Assembly (NCBI GenBank): GCA_015709655.1
Contig: CP054181.1
Span: 423,262 to 487,261 of the forward strand
DNA: 64,000 nucleotides
Origin: Ignavibacteria bacterium
GTDB taxonomy: Bacteria; Bacteroidota; Ignavibacteria; Kapaibacteriales; Kapaibacteriaceae
Direction: 5' to 3'
Shown: one piece after another, positions 62,903 to 64,000 of the stretch
How positions within the stretch are numbered: position 1 is the stretch's first letter
How the letters are laid out: the number at the start of each line of letters is the position of its first letter
Position numbers and translations under genes: made by a program
Notes under the pieces: generated by a model
Databases searched by the model: none
What the model saw: the letters and a program-made list of their open reading frames with translations, nothing else
What the model was told of the DNA's origin: nothing

Positions 62903-63616
62903 TTAATTAGAACGCTTCGTAGTCAGGGGGCGCAGTATGATTTCGTTGATCAGCATCGTATCTGGTGTTTCAAGAATGTGAACGATCGTATTGGCAACAT
63001 CGGCAGGCTGCAGCATTGACGGACTAGCGCTTATTCCGCTATCCTGAAAAAAACTGGTTTCAATCGAGCCCGGGCATACGCACGTTACCTTAATCCCGTG
63101 ATGTCGCAACTCCATGTAGAGGGATTCGCTGAAACCCCGGATACCAAACTTGCTGGCGCTGTAGGCCGTTGCCTCAGCCTTGCCCACCGTTCCGAGAACG
63201 GAACCAATATTCACAATGTGTGACGGTGAGTTCTTCCGTTTCATCAACCGAACCAGGCCAGACGTAACATAAAAAACGCCGTTCAGATTGGTATTCATCA
63301 TATTCGCCCATAGCTCGGTATCGGTTTCATCAACTTTTTTAAAGGCACCTATACCGGCATTATTGATCAGAATATCCGGACAATTGCTATCGGAAAATGA
63401 ATTATGAATCCACGATTCAACAGAGTCAGCCTTTGTTATATCCAGCTGCACCGGAACAAACAGGCTGCCAAGGGATGCCTGTATGCTCTCCAGCAGCGTC
63501 CGATTCCGCGCCACTCCGAATACCCGGACGCCTTTCTTCACAAGCGCCTCGCTCAGCGCATGCCCAAGCCCCCTGCTGGCCCCGGTGACCACAGCTGTTT
63601 TGCCCTGTACGTTCAT
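62903..63616 (-). CDS. Short-chain dehydrogenase/reductase
   Basis: 237 residues, classical SDR. VVTGASRGLGHAL near 10-22 binds NAD(P), NNAGIG near 86 is the structural motif, the Ser is in IVNIGSVLG near 138, and the Tyr-x3-Lys pair is in AYSASKFGIRGF near 151-162. Substrate unknown. It follows the AhpD-like gene after 9 bases and is probably co-transcribed. Confidence 0.9.
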   Translation of the reverse strand: MNVQGKTAVVTGASRGLGHALSEALVKKGVRVFGVARNRTLLESIQASLGSLFVPVQLDITKADSVESWIHNSFSDSNCPDILINNAGIGAFKKVDETDTELWANMMNTNLNGVFYVTSGLVRLMKRKNSPSHIVNIGSVLGTVGKAEATAYSASKFGIRGFSESLYMELRHHGIKVTCVCPGSIETSFFQDSGISASPSMLQPADVANTIVHILETPDTMLINEIILRPLTTKRSN

Positions 63617-63625
63617 ACAATTACG

Positions 63626-63967
63626 TTATGTACTGATTTGATTCATTTCGCTGACAGCAATCGTGGCATGTGCCCATGCTGCTCCTGACCTCATTTCGGC
63701 AGCAACCCAAACGGCTTCCATAATCTCTTCGTTCGTAGCACCCTTGTGAGCAGCCTGGCGAACATGCGATTGAATGCAGTACGGACATTGGGTAACATGT
63801 GCCACAGCCACGGCAATGAGCTGTTTTGTTTTTTCATCTAAAGCACCGGCTGCAAACACTGTCCGGCTGAACTCACGCCATGCTTCGAACTGTTTGGGTG
63901 CTAAATCCTTTTTCTGACGGGTATTCTCGGCTGTTGCCTCGGGATATATGTGATGATGATTATTCAT
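63626..63967 (-). CDS. Carboxymuconolactone decarboxylase/AhpD-like protein
   Basis: 113 residues, all-helical CMD fold. The redox site CPYCIQSH (Cys61, Cys64, His68) with the preceding LIAVAVAHVTQ is typical of AhpD-like alkylhydroperoxidases. The His-rich start (MNNHHHIYPEA) is shared with related proteins. It may reduce peroxides through the CxxC pair; donor unknown. A 9-base gap links it to the SDR gene. Confidence 0.9.
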   Translation of the reverse strand: MNNHHHIYPEATAENTRQKKDLAPKQFEAWREFSRTVFAAGALDEKTKQLIAVAVAHVTQCPYCIQSHVRQAAHKGATNEEIMEAVWVAAEMRSGAAWAHATIAVSEMNQIST

Positions 63968-64000
63968 GATACGAGCTCGATACTATGAATTATTTTTACT

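Overview
The window looks like a chromosomal segment of a non-photosynthetic member of the Bacteroidota/Chlorobiota superphylum (Ignavibacteria- or Kapaibacteria-like; the exact phylum cannot be fixed by eye). The signs are type IX secretion genes (porU, porV) with sorting-domain cargo, an alternative complex III plus A2-type caa3 oxidase cluster, a 31-residue COX24-type basic protein, DUF3127 and DUF2249 proteins, and promoters of the Bacteroidetes form TTTG-N19-TAnnTTTG (best at 6704-6734).

Layout. 1-2.9 kb: bamA (cut by the window edge) and uppS, divergent from HU, a TPR protein and the COX24-like protein. 2.9-7.4 kb: a sorted glycosidase-like protein, a secreted unknown, pyrroline-5-carboxylate dehydrogenase and DedA. 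7.4-12.5 kb: porU-porV. 12.6-15 kb: tRNA-Gly(GCC), a DnaA-box-like cluster, lipB and lpdA. 15.1-30.5 kb: one long minus-strand respiratory operon: cytochrome c, ctaC-D-A-B-E-F, sco, DUF420 (ctaM-like), a small CPAC membrane protein, then actABCDEF. Quinol oxidation, cytochrome c, the terminal oxidase, and heme A and copper maturation are thus encoded together. 30.6-39.4 kb: sugar epimerase, purD, a large unknown FMN-barrel-like protein, an SMR transporter, an ICMT-type methyltransferase, DUF3127 and alaS. 39.4-45.4 kb: M61 peptidase, DUF302, a PEP-mutase/ICL-family enzyme, lplA, a DUF2249 repeat protein and a transglutaminase-like protein.

45.4-50.5 kb is the most accessory part: probable gene debris, an SGNH-hydrolase/PKD/sorting-domain gene broken by one in-frame TGA, a large sorted BNR-repeat protein, and a Cys-rich secreted protein whose upstream start codon is followed by a (CT)13 tract. 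That tract puts the start out of frame in this copy, so the gene looks like a phase-variable contingency locus. This is the most interesting signal in the window.

50.5-64 kb: MFS exporter, DinB, thioredoxin, methyltransferase, peroxiredoxin, epimerase, aconitase, ADP-forming acyl-CoA synthetase, a 0.7-kb non-coding stretch with an IS3-family end fragment and heptamer C-rich repeats, then a SMUG2/DUF4918-like glycosylase, DUF488, an SDR and an AhpD-like protein.
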